The notes: a model not told the origin generated them from the letters alone. A stretch of DNA of 64,000 bases from Eretmocerus hayati (GCA_029851415.1 CM056742.1:112594246-112658245), one strand, 5' to 3'; counted from the first letter of the stretch, positions 45,476 to 58,043 are shown. Numbers and translations: made by a program.

Positions 45476-48400
45476 CATTATGGAAATAGAATGATGACTT
45501 CAGCTTGAGATGGACTCCTTAAAAGGTTATGATAGGGATATGAGCAGTTCTGCGTAAACTTGCTCGAAACAGACTCAAAAATGGACGAAAGGCAAAACCG
45601 AACTTCTGAGCTCGTAAGGTGGATTTTTTCACCACTAATATCATCTAGATCGAGGATCAAAACTAAAAAGTATTGGAAGTTGAAAAAATTTTTTGCGTGT
45701 TAAATTCCATAAGATCTCAGCTCGATATCGTTATTTCGCTACGGAAGTGACAGGTACGGAAATGGGGAGTCAACGAATCGCTTATTCCGCTTAGCACGGT
45801 CTTTTGCACACCAAATACTTGCAGAAAGTCGAACGAGTAGCTAGATTATCGATGTTTTAACCTTGTTGCGAGATGCGTACGGAAATGGCACTCTTATTTA
45901 CCGCGCCATTTTCGAAGAAGTTCACGCCACTACTTCTCGGAAGTGAAGCGATGGATGTTTATACCGGCGCTGTTCGATAGTCTGATACGAGAGGATCAAA
46001 ATGTGCCCATGAGCGAACTCTTACAAGTTGATAGACTCTTTCACGCACCACGTATTGTCAAAACAGTAATTTTGGCGCGAATCCGGACACATAATGTACG
46101 CACAGCGTTGAACGGGCAAACTTATCGAATGATAGTATTAAGCACCATGTCCCATTGCTATACGAACCCAAAGACCACTCTTTACGTGCGCGCTGATCAC
46201 GTACATTTTGTAGCGCAATTTAGCCTAAAATTTCACTCAGTTTTCATCAATTAAAGTCAATTTGCCTCATTCCAGGCCGTTCCGCATCAACTGTCGCTTG
46301 TAATGAATCGCCAGGCGCAGCCTTTCATCCATGTTTTGAAGTCTCGCAAAAAAAATTGATTCTCACAATTTGCGGGGTACTTTTCATTGAAAATCCAGGT
46401 TTGCTAAATTTTTATGGTCTGTGAAGTAATAGTATGCAACCCTCGATCGCAAGACTACAGAGTTCCTAGTCGGCTTTTTTGAAGTATCTAATCGTCCAAT
46501 CAAACTCCAAAACCCTAAAGCTGCGGCTCAAACCATCTGGCCGTGAGATCAATTTTAGTGGCGAAATGTCAGGTCCGTGTTTTGCTTCAAAATATCAGGT
46601 CCGTGTGACACTACCGCGTGATCTGTGTTATTCTCATGTCACCGACGAATGGAAAATTACATCCGTGCGCGAGTTATTTCTTACATTATATGTCTCAAGA
46701 AGTCGAAAATATATCTTAGAATCTTCGGAAGTGAGATTCAGAGTTTGCACATTATCGACTCCCAAATATCGAAGTTTCCGCGGAACCACCAGGGTACATA
46801 TTTACACGTAAATGAAGAAGAGAATTGCTACACTGAGAGACTTTCGTCATTAAATTTTACATATGTGGAATTAATTTTTAGAGAAAGACGCTACAATTGG
46901 GGGACATCTAGATATTTTTAAAACCTGGGCTACAATTCTTGATGTCATGACACTAATTTTTCTTGCCGGATACGATAATGGGTTAAAATATAATTGACTG
47001 GGAAAGAAGGAATTCTTTTTCCCCAGGTAGTAGTATTTGTACTGACTTATGAAGTATAGATATGCTTGAACTACTAATCAAATTTCGTACAATGTTTGAT
47101 ATATGGTGTTACATTATATAATGATATACTTATATTATGATTGATACTTAGGTCGCTATATAACTAGACATATGTTACTCAACTGCTATCACACTCTCGC
47201 CATATATGGTATTCGTTTACGTCCAAATTTTGGAACTTCTATATATACAAACGAGGTTAGATTTGACCACTTGCGAGAAAGATTGAACACGTCGTTTACG
47301 AATTTTCCTGAATATGGATGTGTTTTCCTTGACGTACTATCATGCGTTAGAGCTCAACTCATCAATCTAATGTGGAAGGGAAATTCTAATACGTTCATTG
47401 AACTCGAAATTTGATTCGAAAGAGCTGTTATTGAGTCTCATAACGAGCCGAGAGCGCTTCGGATCCATCTGGTGGCGTTGATGACAAATGATGCCCTCTG
47501 TTTGCTACGTTTGAGAGGTTGTAGCAACCGACACTAAATTTTGGTTCTTGAGCACTAATTTTTGCTTGCCACTCGCTAATCTTTGGTGCCTGTGTGACGC
47601 GAGAGAATTTTTGTTGCGGGATCACTAAAATCTGATGTTGTATCTTTAAATTTTGCTGCGGATACTACACTTTCTGATGAAAGTCAATCCTGTCCCCCGG
47701 ACGGAGCCGATCGCAGCAATTTTTCATGTCGGGAGTTTCTCAGTGTAGTTTCCGATCACTTGACGAGACAGGAAAATGGCCTGGCATCGTGAGTTGGATG
47801 AAGTATTTTGAACAAGATTGACCTTAACATCAAAATTTGGAATTTTTGCTGCGAAATGAAGCAAAAATCATCCAATCATTAAATAAAGAACAACTATAAG
47901 AAAGTGATCTAACGTCGTGCGAGGGTGTTGATGATGACAATCAATACTATTTATTTATAAGATGGCTTATGACTCGTGACGACTATGTGTTACCTATCCC
48001 AAGCACTAGTAATCGTGTTGGAGGAGGCCCAAGTTATGTGTGCTCGGCGAGCTTTCTTATTCGCAAATTCTTCAATCAGATCAGTAAAGGATATTTTCAA
48101 TTTATTTTTTCTTTTTTAAAAGAACACAACATTTTACATCAACAGTAAAAATCCCCAGGGATGAAAAAATGGTTTTTGAGAAATTGATATTCTTGTACTT
48201 TTTATTCTTCCGCCCGTTAAAACCACCCATAACCTTGAACTTAATAAGACTGATATCGAAAGGTTCTTTTAGAGACCGAATACCGCAGACCGCATACCGT
48301 ATCTCTAATTTGACTCGAGGAATATGAATTTTATTGGAATAGCCTCATATTTTGTTGTTGTAAATAATTGCTGCAATGTCCTCCAGTAGCTCAAATTTCG

Positions 48401-49530
48401 TGACAAACAAGTTCTCCACCTTATTCTGTAGAGACATGATATTCTGTTATATACATTGTGTTTGGAATCCTTGTCCGTTGGCTGGTAGAATGTAAATACT
48501 TATGGAGAAAATTGATGCAGTATCATCTTGACGAGTGTGCTGATTCGGCTATAATATTAATTTTCAGTCATCAATGTATCGGAGTTTTGTGAAAAAATTC
48601 CCTCTAGCGATTGTTTATGAAATTGATGAAATTGTTCAGGCGAAACGAGAAACTTAACAAGAGTTTTCCAAGTCGAGGATAAGACAAATCAAATCCTTTG
48701 CTGGGCCGACATACAATTCCGTGGAGGCTTGCCCACAGACTGTGCCTCGGCTCATTGCGGCGTAAAAGCGTTCCGATTGTGTAAAACACGTTTCTTAATG
48801 GAGTATCTAACTTTGTAATCTTTCATTTCTGAATCAGGAAAAACTGATGATGTCAAAATCATCGGCTTGTAATGGTAACTCAAGAAATCCGACGTAGCCA
48901 CCGGAGACTGACCAACAAGTACTTGAATGTCTTCGAATGATTCACGGTTGTCGAGGCACGCACACTGTATAAGAGAGTTATCTCTACTGTTTGGTTCTGA
49001 TCCAATTACTATTGGTAGCAGTCTCGGCGGCTCCTACCAGAGACACTCGTATGCTTTATGTGTGAATGTCACGAAAGCATCTTCAACATATTCTTTTGCT
49101 GACACATGATCGGCTCGTCAATTTATAGCTACTTGAAAAGGTTCGACGCGTAAATGATCGGGTGAGGGGGATATTCTGTGGAAGAATTGTTTAGAAGTCG
49201 TATATCTTCATAGCGTGCCCTATTTGAATCCAAGTTTTTGAAATTCTTCGGAAATGATTCCCTAAATAAACTCGCCACAAGTCACCTGCATCGTTTGACT
49301 ATTCGGGGAAACTAGTCAAACTTCCAACTGAATCTTTACTTCCCTGAGATTTATTTCCTTTGTATCTCGTCTCATCATGAATTCTGACACATGTAACTCG
49401 GTTACAGCTCTAACAGTAATCTCAAACATTGGTCAGACCTAATGCAACAAAGATCAAATTGGGATACATATTTAACACGTTCACTGCAAAGGCGAACGAT
49501 TCCGGTCTTGATTGCAGGAGAGTGCAGGTA
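45476..49530. other. Long stretch without a recognised gene
   Basis: Plus-strand open frames at 45943-46254 (103 codons), 46479-46811 (110) and 47172-47414 (80) are the most protein-like, with mixed composition and little repetition. I recognise no domain, and no splice-site pattern links them convincingly. They could be decayed genes. Nothing else of note was seen. Confidence 0.35.
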
Positions 49531-50302
49531 CAGGCGTCCCTCGTTCAACGCGGGGGTTACGTTCCGGAAAACTACCGCGTTGACCAAAACCGCGTTGAAC
49601 AAAGCATTGCTCTTATGGGAAAGTAGGGGATGCGGACCGAGACTCTTGACCCACCAACCAAGAGCGAAGTTTTTTCGTCAATTTAATATTTAATAGGTGC
49701 CTTCCCAATCGAGAGATCATCGTTGATTTGAAGAAACCCACTGTAAACTTGTGAATGCAATGGTGGAGGAAGGGTGTGTGACATCTTAAGTTCAATAAAA
49801 AGGATATGGATATGATAAAAATTTGAGCTCTCAGCTTTTGTGACTCAATGACCCGCAACAGTGATATTCTGGCATTACGAATCTCAGTTTTCAAAAAAAA
49901 ACGAGCGTAACGGTCGTCACGCGAACAAATTGTCATTACCAGGTTGAAAAATCAATCATATAGAACTCTGCGTCGAGTCCGTACTATCTCCTAGGGGTAT
50001 GAGCGAGTTTGACTAGTTCTACAACCCAAGTCTCCTCATTTATCTCCCAAGAATCAAATTTGAGTACGTCAGAGTACGGTTGACATTTCCACGGACTTGC
50101 CCCAATGTGAATTCTTTGTCATATTTGTGATTTGTCATACGTCTTTTTTGTGAAGTCATCCGAAGTTTTTTCCGGAAATTCCACATTCGGAACCGCGTTG
50201 AACAAGTCCTAAACCGCGTTGAGCAAAATTTAGGTAGCATTTCGAAAACCGCGTATAACCAAAACCGCGTTGAGCAAAACCGCATTGAACGAGGGACGCC
50301 TG
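49531..50302. mobile_element. Tigger/pogo-related non-autonomous element
   Basis: 772 bp with terminal inverted repeats CAGGCGTCCCTCGTTCAACG / complement, flanked by TA on both sides (49529-49530 and 50303-50304). The ends share the CGTCCCTCGTT core with the Tigger elements at 854 and 16771. Subterminal zones repeat AACCGCGTTGARCAA. No transposase. Confidence 0.9.
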
Positions 50303-50304
50303 TA

Positions 50305-53300
50305 TGCAATTCAGCTCTTTTGTGAAGCCAAATCTTTTGAAGAGTCATTCCTACGTAAATTTCCGTGGAGAATGAATTTGAATCCTAGTTTTCGAAATGT
50401 TTCTAAAATAATTGTCCAAATATATCGATTACTCCGTCATCTAAACTTTATGTATTTTTCGTGGGAAGGTTTTGAGATTCAACCATATAGGATTTCTCTA
50501 CCATGTGAAAGGACGAAACATGCATGCGCGAATTTGAACTCGCGATTGCGGTTCAATGGGTACAGCGGCTTTGCTTTAGGTGATCGTAGAATTTAATTGT
50601 ATAGCTGTTTGTATTTCGTGGGTCTGTTGTGAGCTGGGGTCGCATTTATTTCATTCCTCATTATCCTTCGTAATCTATTGGGAATCCAATATAATTAGTT
50701 CGTGCACCAAAAGTGCCCTAGGAATTTAAATAACGATGTGGAGTATCGATGCGTTTTCCAGTTCTCCACAACATAGAAAAATACATTCCAATGCCTTCCA
50801 AGACAAAGTCCGTGGACCAACATTAGCTTCTTCGAATGAGATGGGACTAGTCTGTGTGACAACATCATCCGGATGAAATAGTCGGGCGTCGAATATGCAT
50901 ACACTAAATTGAAACTTTTATGAATCAATTGGCACAATGGGATTTCCTCAATCGTGAGAATTCTGCTCAAGATTCTGATCAATTTGACTTTGAGGGCTGA
51001 GTTCAGAATGATTCATGCATGTCCACCATTTCATGGAAAAACTCAGGTATATTAAACAGAGGAAATCTTAAAAGATGACAGGGGCACATTCATAGCATAT
51101 TTGCTATACGCTGGGAATAACATCGACCAACAACTAGTTAACTACTCGTGGATGATAATGTATTCATAGCCATCACGAATTTCGAAGGATCGATTTTTCC
51201 TCTCTCCTGGGATTCATACGAATCGTGACTCCTAAATGAGTTTAAGAGAGGGGAAGATTCCAATTCTGTCGGTTAACAAGAATTGGAATTTCTCTTCATC
51301 TCCTCTCTTCATCAACTCTCAATGGGAGTATTGCAGGGGTTACGCAGATTCTTACAGAAAAGTCCATATCTCTTCGGAATAGGAGCATCTCGCTCGACGA
51401 GATCACAGTCGATTAGCGCGCAATCAGAGTTGATATCGAATCAGCTTGTCATAATCAAATCAGAAAAGGTGATGATATCGGATCGACAGCGGGACAAAAA
51501 TTAAAATGCATGGGCACACTACACATCAATACACGAGACATAATTAAACATACTCGTAAACGTGTTGTTTCTCAACTTATTTATTCTTCCTTCACACTCT
51601 CCAGGCCTCCATGGAATGAAGAGGCATGGATCCTTCTGCTCATTTGGAAATTGAATTTCGAAGAAATGAGTGATCTGCAATAGAAGCAATATCAATTAGA
51701 ACTAAGCAACAACTAGATGATTCTCTCGTTGATGGTTGCTTGGTGACACTCTAAACACTTCACGTAAAAGGTCACATCCTCGGCGGATCATAATTATTCG
51801 ATTTTTCTGGATAGTCAGTTACTATCAGGAAAAATAAATAGAAGGGATGAAATCAATCTTTGCTGGGTCCCGAAACATTCAATGTCCACATGACTGAAAA
51901 GAATTACGATTAGTTTTGTCTAGGAAAATGCGCAACTAAGGGACCGATTCTCTTCGCACAAAGACCTCTGGTAGATATAGATAACATACAGGACGCATGA
52001 CATATTGAAATCATAAGGAACTTATCACTGGTGTTGTCTGTTCATTGTTCTGGGGACATATTGGAAATTATAAGGAATTTATACTCGAATCTAGGGTTCG
52101 GGACTATCTATACTCGTACAACTCGTGGGAGAAGTAGATAATCAAATGCAGAATAAATAGTAATTCAAAGGCCAGATCTCACATTCGAAATTAAGAGTCA
52201 CGGAATTGTTATGGGTAACTTTTAGTAAGACGAGAGAAAAAGGAAAAGCTAAACGTAAAGTAGTCCTTGTTGTTCGACAATTCGCATTGACTCTGTCACG
52301 GATGGCTGACTAATGATTGGCTGTAGACAATTAAGAAGAGGCATATGTATAAGATATATTGAATGATGTGGACCATGAATTCAATCACCCAGGTTTAAAA
52401 AAAATCCTCTTGCTAGTTGTATGTACATGAGTTATTCATGGGCGCTGGCCATGGTATTCTCATTACCTCGATCGAGGTATCCGAAAGAGTCTAGATATTC
52501 TCACGTGATCTATTGGCTTGTGTAACAAGTCACGATCTCTCGATTTCTTCTCAACTCAGAAGTAAATTTAATTATTGCACACTAGTGCCATTACTCGAGC
52601 CATAATTTGACCTTCCCTTGAAGGGAAATATTCTGAGTATTACTCAACTAACACGATCTCTGTGGCCATAGCTCTGAGGAAATTCCACTTTCTTCATAAC
52701 CCAACTGTTAATCAAGAGAATTAAGGCCTGAACGCCTGAATTGAGACTCTATTTTATATAATTAAGATTCTATTTTATATCTTAATTCTATATTATAATG
52801 ATATGTACACACAATTTGTCATACATTCGAAGAACGAAACTGATATGTATCCTGGAATATTAATGATAGATACACACAATTGTCATATATTTGGCCACTA
52901 CAAGATTATCAGAAGAATAAGTTAAGCCTCCGTTTATGAAAGAGAACTCTCCGGAGCAGGTTTTCTCCCTTCAGGAGTTTTTCCTCGCTCCACGGGAATA
53001 TCTCCCGGGCAAATGCGGAGAGGGCGAAAAAAATCCCATCGATTAAGGGGAAAGGTGTGACATATATACATGGAAATACTCGCTCAGGGACGAGCACTTC
53101 CAAGAAAATGCGCGACGACGACTAGTCGAGCACTTTAATACGGGCAGAATAGGCTGAATTAATAGGTTCCCGTGCACATGCAATATCTCGGTGATTCCAC
53201 ACAGTTTTCATTCCGGATGACGAACAATCTATAGTTGAAACGATGATCTTCGAATTGGCTGAGCAATAATTGTTCTAGATTCATAATCCATCGGGGAATC

Positions 53301-53929
53301 ACGTGTGCACGCGGATAATTAGCTCTCAATAGGAAACTCAATGTTATGAATTTAAGAACGCTCGCGCGGAAGCAGAGCCGAGCACATATTACCATAAGCA
53401 CCGGGCCTATATATAAGACCCGAAAATGTAGCCGAGGGCACTTCTTCCGTAGCTCTTGACCAAGACGCATCTTATGTCAAAGACCATACTTGTTGAGTAT
53501 TAAAACCACAGCAGCCACCTCATTCTGTCGTCTCGTACAGTCATTTTCCAACCCAGAAGAACCCGCTCTCCCACAAAGATTATAACATCACTTGCCCTTA
53601 ACGAAAAAATAGAGCGCGTTAATTCATAGTTTACAAGGTCAGTGTACGATTGAATTACCAGGGCCGTGGAAATACGAATTCTTACCTCAGATACCAAATT
53701 GAACTAACTAATGTTTATTTTTACAGTCAAGTTTTTCCGTAGGGAAACAACGTGTACAGAAGGGAATCGTGGAACTCTCGCATGTACAAGTACTTCTCGA
53801 ACATTCTTAACATACATAGTTGAGTACACATTCATTGATGGCCGGTAATAAAATGAGAACACTCGCAGTCGAGGCATGGGAATCTTCGAATATCTAGGTT
53901 TATTCGATTATGTAGTGCGGATGCGCGCT
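50305..53929. other. Long stretch without a recognised gene
   Basis: The plus frame at 50270-50596 begins inside the Tigger-related element and continues outside without a recognisable domain. An A/T-only tract lies at 52740-52800. TACACACAATTKGTCATA is duplicated at 52806 and 52871. No other structure noticed. Confidence 0.35.
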
Positions 53930-53940
53930 CGGATCGTTCG

Positions 53941-54227
53941 GATCATTCCGACTTTCGCATCACCGAACGAGTGTTCGGACGGTTTTGAGTTCCGAATGTT
54001 CTGAGCATCTTTACGGAAGACAAGAGGGGAAGCATCGTGTCCATAGCATTGAGACAAGCTGATCCAGCTGATCGTGACCGCGGAGATGGGAAGCAACTTG
54101 TCTCCAATGCTGTACACGATGTTATCCGAGATGGCTCCCCTCTCCGCGACCACGATTGTCGGGATTGGCGCTCAGAACGTTCGGATCAAACTTTCGGCCG
54201 AATACTCGTTCAGTGATAATCGAATCA
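53941..54227. mobile_element. Palindromic MITE-like element
   Basis: The left arm (53941-54003) and right arm (54173-54227) are diverged inverted copies around ACTCGTTCRGTGAT and CAGAACRTTCGGA. An inner pair, GAGGGGAAGCATCGTGT and its counterpart, lies near 54115-54145. About 290 bp, no coding capacity, target site not determined. Confidence 0.7.
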
Positions 54228-54787
54228 ACCCTCCATTGCAAAGATCAGAATTAATTGAAAGATCTCAATTTTATTATCGATCACTCAACTGCTTCAGTGA
54301 CAGTTACTGAAACCCATTCGTAATTAGTTGGACGGGCATCTCAGCACCTTGGGATTCCGCTTATTGGTTCTCCAGGGCTGAAAATTGACGATAACGTACT
54401 TTTTGTAGGACAGATTCACTCAGGCGAAAGGTTTGATCATTAAAGCACCACTTAGCTCATCCACAGTATTAGAAACGTAGTTTTTAGAAGGAAATTGACG
54501 TTTAGTAGGCGATTTCAATCACGCACAGGGAGATACCGATGGATTGGGTTTCAGCGAGGAAGGATTGATTGGAGTGGATCATCCTTGTATACGCAGCCTC
54601 GAGTAGTACGCGAGGGAGTGTAACCAGCAACCTAACTTGATACAAGTCTCTCGGTGTTTTTCTGGGTTGCGATATGGAGTGGAAATGAAATGCATTGATG
54701 ATCTGGGTACGTGAATATACCGTGCCGAAGTGATCAGCTGTTGTACATCCATTCGGGGTCCCTCCAATACACAACACGACCCCAGTG
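54228..54787. other. Unassigned spacer
   Basis: No gene or repeat recognised. Minus frames at 54502-54777 have no domain. Confidence 0.35.
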
Positions 54788-55764
54788 GGGTTTCAACACC
54801 CTGTATATTTGAGTCACCTCTCGCTTCAGGATGCGACTGGGAAAAAAGTGCATGCGGAATCTGCGTGCGTGGTGTCGTTCAGGAGCTCGTACTCATCACA
54901 GATCCGTTTTGACCTAAATCGGATCGGTTTATATTTTAAAATTGGCAAGTGAAATGAATTTCCTCCATATAATCAACATGGGACATGGGAAGAAGATCAT
55001 CAGTTTGGCTATAAAACAACGGATCGTTTCTGGAACTCGAAAAGTATTCATTTGATCGAAAAATGTGTAGAGTAACGTTTTGTAGGGCTTTTTTGGACCT
55101 ACAAAAAAGGTATCATGACAATTTATCGCACAATGTGTCCATTTCGAGTTATGAGGCATTCTTGTTCAAATGTTCTGGGTTTTGCAATATTTTCATCATA
55201 CATCATTAATCCATATTTTATATCTCTAGGGAAGCCTGGAGATTGTCTCAACCACTTCTATGGACATCTTCGATGAAATCGCTGGAAGAAAGCTCTACAG
55301 AATCTTTCGGCTCTCTAAGTGTGCCAGAGATATGAAATATAGAGTAATGATGTATAATGAAAATATTGCAATCCATAACATTTGAACAAGAATGCCTCAT
55401 AGCTTGAAGTGGACGCATCGTGCGATAAATCGTAAAGAGGGCTTTTTATCGGTCCAAGAAAGCCCTTTAAAAAATTGCTCTACACATTTCTTGATAAAAT
55501 GGATACTTTTCGAATCATAGGAACAATCCGTCGTTTTATAGCCAAACTGATGATCTTCTCATGTCCTCTGTTGATTATATATGGAGAAAATTCAATTTAC
55601 TCGCAATCTTAAAATATGAACCGATACGGATTAGGTCGAAACGGATCTGTGATGAGTAAAGCTCCTGAACGACACCACGTACGCAGATTTCGCAGGCATT
55701 TTTTTATACCCATCGCATCTTGAAGCGAAGTGTGGAGTAGGGTTTCAACACCCTGTATATTTGA
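54788..55764. mobile_element. Foldback element bracketed by 25-bp direct repeats
   Basis: Inverted arms of roughly 400 bp (about 54817-55225 and 55325-55733) with a ~100-bp loop. Inverted landmarks are GGTGTCGTTCAGGAGCT, CACAGATCCGTTT and AAGATCATCAGTTTGGCTAT. Outside the arms the 25 bases GGGTTTCAACACCCTGTATATTTGA are identical and in the same orientation at 54788-54812 and 55740-55764. Confidence 0.85.
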
Positions 55765-55872
55765 TACGAAGTATTGAGAAGAATGACGTTTAGACGTCCC
55801 TGCACTCATACTTCTATGTTTACAAGGTCATGCAGTTTGGTAGCTTTTTCCCATTCCTCGCCCGAGAAAGTA

Positions 55873-56213
55873 GTACATTCCGATACGAGGGTGTAAATAC
55901 TTTTTTTCGCGTTCGAGTGATGGGTTTCCGGCCCGAGCCGTAGTTTGCCTACGGCTAGGGTCAGAAACCCTTCGCGGTCGGAATCATCACGAGGATGCGA
56001 AAAATGAGTTTTACACCCGTGTATCGAATACTATTTTTTGACAAACTGTGAGAGAAAGTGGAAAATCAGTGCGAAAATAGTACATTTCGATACAAGGGCG
56101 TGAAACGTTTTATTCACGTCCGAGTGATGGGTTTCCGGCCCGAGCCGCAGGCGAGGGTCGGAATCATCACGAGGATGCGAATGATAGGTTTTACGCCCGT
56201 GTATCTAACTATA
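55873..56213. mobile_element. Two adjacent short TIR elements of one family
   Basis: Element i (55873-56031) and element ii (56080-56213) each start GTACATTYCGATACRAGGGYGTRAA. Each ends with the approximate complement (TTTTACRCCCGTGTATC), followed by a TTTTTGACAAACTGTG or TTTTCGATAAACTGTG tail. Both contain the core GGGTTTCCGGCCCGAGCCG followed by AGGGTCRGAA. Fragments of the family occur at 19042, 32800 and 57926. Confidence 0.7.
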
Positions 56214-56413
56214 CTTTTCGATAAACTGTGAGTAAAAGTCGACAAACTGTGCGCAAAGTGCACTTTTACGCACAGTGTATCGAAAAGTTACTTTCTTGCA
56301 CAGCATGTCAAAAAACAGTTCTTAGGTTAGAAATTGCATTTTCTAAGATGATCTCCACTATTTATGGGGAAAATTTCCAACAGATTCGGATTCTACGCAA
56401 AATAGTATATAAT

Positions 56414-56523
56414 GCGTCGAGTGCCAAAAATCTTTGTTCTTCGCGATAACTTTGTTGGATACGTCGGCTTCGCCGACGTCCAACTAGGTTATCGTGAAGA
56501 ACAAAGTTTTTGGCACGAGACGC
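56414..56523. repeat. Near-perfect 110-bp palindrome
   Basis: The arms of about 53 bases start GCGTCGAGTGCCAAAAATCT and end with the near-exact complement. The loop is formed by GTCGGCTTCGCCGAC. It lies about 220 bases upstream of the Mctp exon acceptor. It may be a MITE; no target duplication was identified. Confidence 0.9.
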
Positions 56524-56739
56524 ATATGCTGGTTTATACGGCGAAACGCAGTTTCCTCGTCGAGTCGTATAAAATACGTCAAGAACCGTTTGTTCCGTGG
56601 TGGTAGTTTTTAGTGCATACGAGAGCGTATCTAGCTCTCGGACTATTCGATAAGCATTCGCACTGCAGAATCTATGGAAACTGAGTGGAACTATTGCCGA
56701 CTTTGTAACTGATTTGTTCCATGGCATGTTTTTTTTCAG

Positions 56740-57123
56740 AATCTCCGCTGACAAAGCCGAGCCGGCCCGAGCGTCTGACAGACGACAGCTCCGGCCGTTG
56801 CAGCGGAAGTTCAACGTCACCCAGGGCAACCCATTGCCCAAGTGCCACGCCATCGAGTGTTCCCTGCGCTGGCAGCAGGGAACCACCTACCAAGGCGCTT
56901 TCTGATACCGCAAACGCTCGTCAGCAACAAGACAGGGGTGGTGCCAGCGACCAAGACAATGGCGAAGCCACGAGTGCAATTCCTACCCTGGCTACCCAAA
57001 CAGGTATAACCACGCAGGACGAAGCTGCGCGCCGACGTGAGCTCGCGCTCAGGCAACATGCTTTCTTCCAGCTGCGGTTGCACCTCCGTCGGGGTGCCAA
57101 TCTCGTCGCGATGGATCGATGCG
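56740..57123 (+). CDS. Mctp: Mctp internal exon (multiple C2 and transmembrane domain protein), partial gene
   Basis: Exon of 384 bp, preceded by a poly-T acceptor (TTTTTTTTCAG) and followed by a strong donor (GCG|GTAAGAG). Both ends are in phase 1. The 128 codons encode a low-complexity Ser/Pro/Thr-rich N-terminal region, then RRRELALRQHAFFQLRLHL and RRGANLVAMDRCG. This is the first strand and first calcium-binding loop of an MCTP C2 domain; the family continues with SDPYVK, which should be in the next exon. MCTP proteins are ER/vesicle membrane proteins with three C2 domains and two C-terminal membrane segments; in flies Mctp acts in presynaptic homeostatic plasticity. The exon is clearly more G+C-rich than its surroundings. 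The following exon was not found in the remaining 6.9 kb, so the intron is long. An ATG at 56721 in the same frame would make this a first exon, but the acceptor favours an internal exon. The antisense frame at 56817-57266 is a shadow. Confidence 0.8.
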
Positions 57124-57739
57124 GTAAGAGCTGCGCTTAGTAGCATTGATACCATACCTCCCAGGTCTCGGCTGATGCGCTCATTCGTCTCCAATCTATT
57201 CGCTCCACGAAATTCGGCAAAGCACTGCCTAACGTCTGTTTCCAAGCTGGACAGCAGTAGTCGCATGAGAGAATTTCAGCGTACACTGTAGCAGTAGGCG
57301 GAGCTATGCCGGCTCAGCCTCATGCTGACACGGCCTTAAGGAGGCTCGCGCGCGTGGTGCCGTACCGAGTGCGGGGCCCTACGCGCAGGTAGTCAGGACT
57401 TTCTTTCTTTATCCATCAAGAAAAACATCTCCATTTCAGGTTCCAAAATAATTCTTCATTCCAACCAATCTTCTTCTTCCACCATGCTCATACCTAATGA
57501 TTTAATTTGTGAATGCTCTTCTATTCCAATTCCATTATCTTTGATAGTCTTCATATAGCTCCTTAATTTAAGTAACAGATGTCTCTTTTTCGCATTTCTT
57601 TCATCAACATAAAAGCATCGATTGAAATTTCGCATCATACATTTCGAGACACGGAATTGATCGGTGTTGGAACCATAATACATCACTCATCTCCGACCCA
57701 TTTGTCGAGTATGTTATTCGCGATTCCTGTTCACTCCAC
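57124..57739. other. Start of the Mctp intron, G+C-rich then AT-rich
   Basis: G+C-rich sequence continues to about 57390 with frames on both strands and no domain. After that, composition returns to the local average. No further C2-coding exon is seen. Confidence 0.45.
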
Positions 57740-57920
57740 GCACTTCTTACAGGCTGAATTTATATAAGATCGTCCCGTGAAAATGGTCGACATCACTAAT
57801 TTTCTTGGCGAAGAATTACATGATTCTGAAGACAAAATTAAGAGACAAGTGCTTTTTTGTCTTGTCCAAAACCGATTCTCTGGAAAGTTGTGAGAGTATG
57901 AGTTTGGAGATAAAATGACG
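57740..57920. repeat. Terminal segment of the 5.0-6.5 kb foldback family
   Basis: AAAATGGTCGACATC, GATTCTGAAGACAAAATTAAGAGAC and TCCAAAACCGATTCTCTGGAAAG match the left arm from 5035 and the complement of the right arm to about 6600. Only one arm end is present, so this is a truncated copy. Confidence 0.8.
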
Positions 57921-57925
57921 AGTGG

Positions 57926-58005
57926 TCACACAAACTGTGAGAGGAAGTGGAGAACCAGTGCGAAAAAGTTACTTCCTCGCACAGTGGGTCAAAAAATTGT
58001 TTTTC
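57926..58005. repeat. Dispersed short repeat (GTGCGAAAA family), fragment
   Basis: AAACTGTGAGAGGAAGTGGAGAACCAGTGCGAAAAAGTTACTTCCTCGCACAG closely follows the tail of the elements at 56045-56080 and the complement of 19042-19095. Confidence 0.7.
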
Positions 58006-58043
58006 TTGCATCTTGCATTGCTCGTTACATTACATCGCTCTTA

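Noticed and set aside
56817..57266. 149-codon minus-strand open frame
   Set aside because: It is antisense to the Mctp exon and its G+C-rich continuation, and has no recognisable domain. It is a shadow of high G+C coding sequence.
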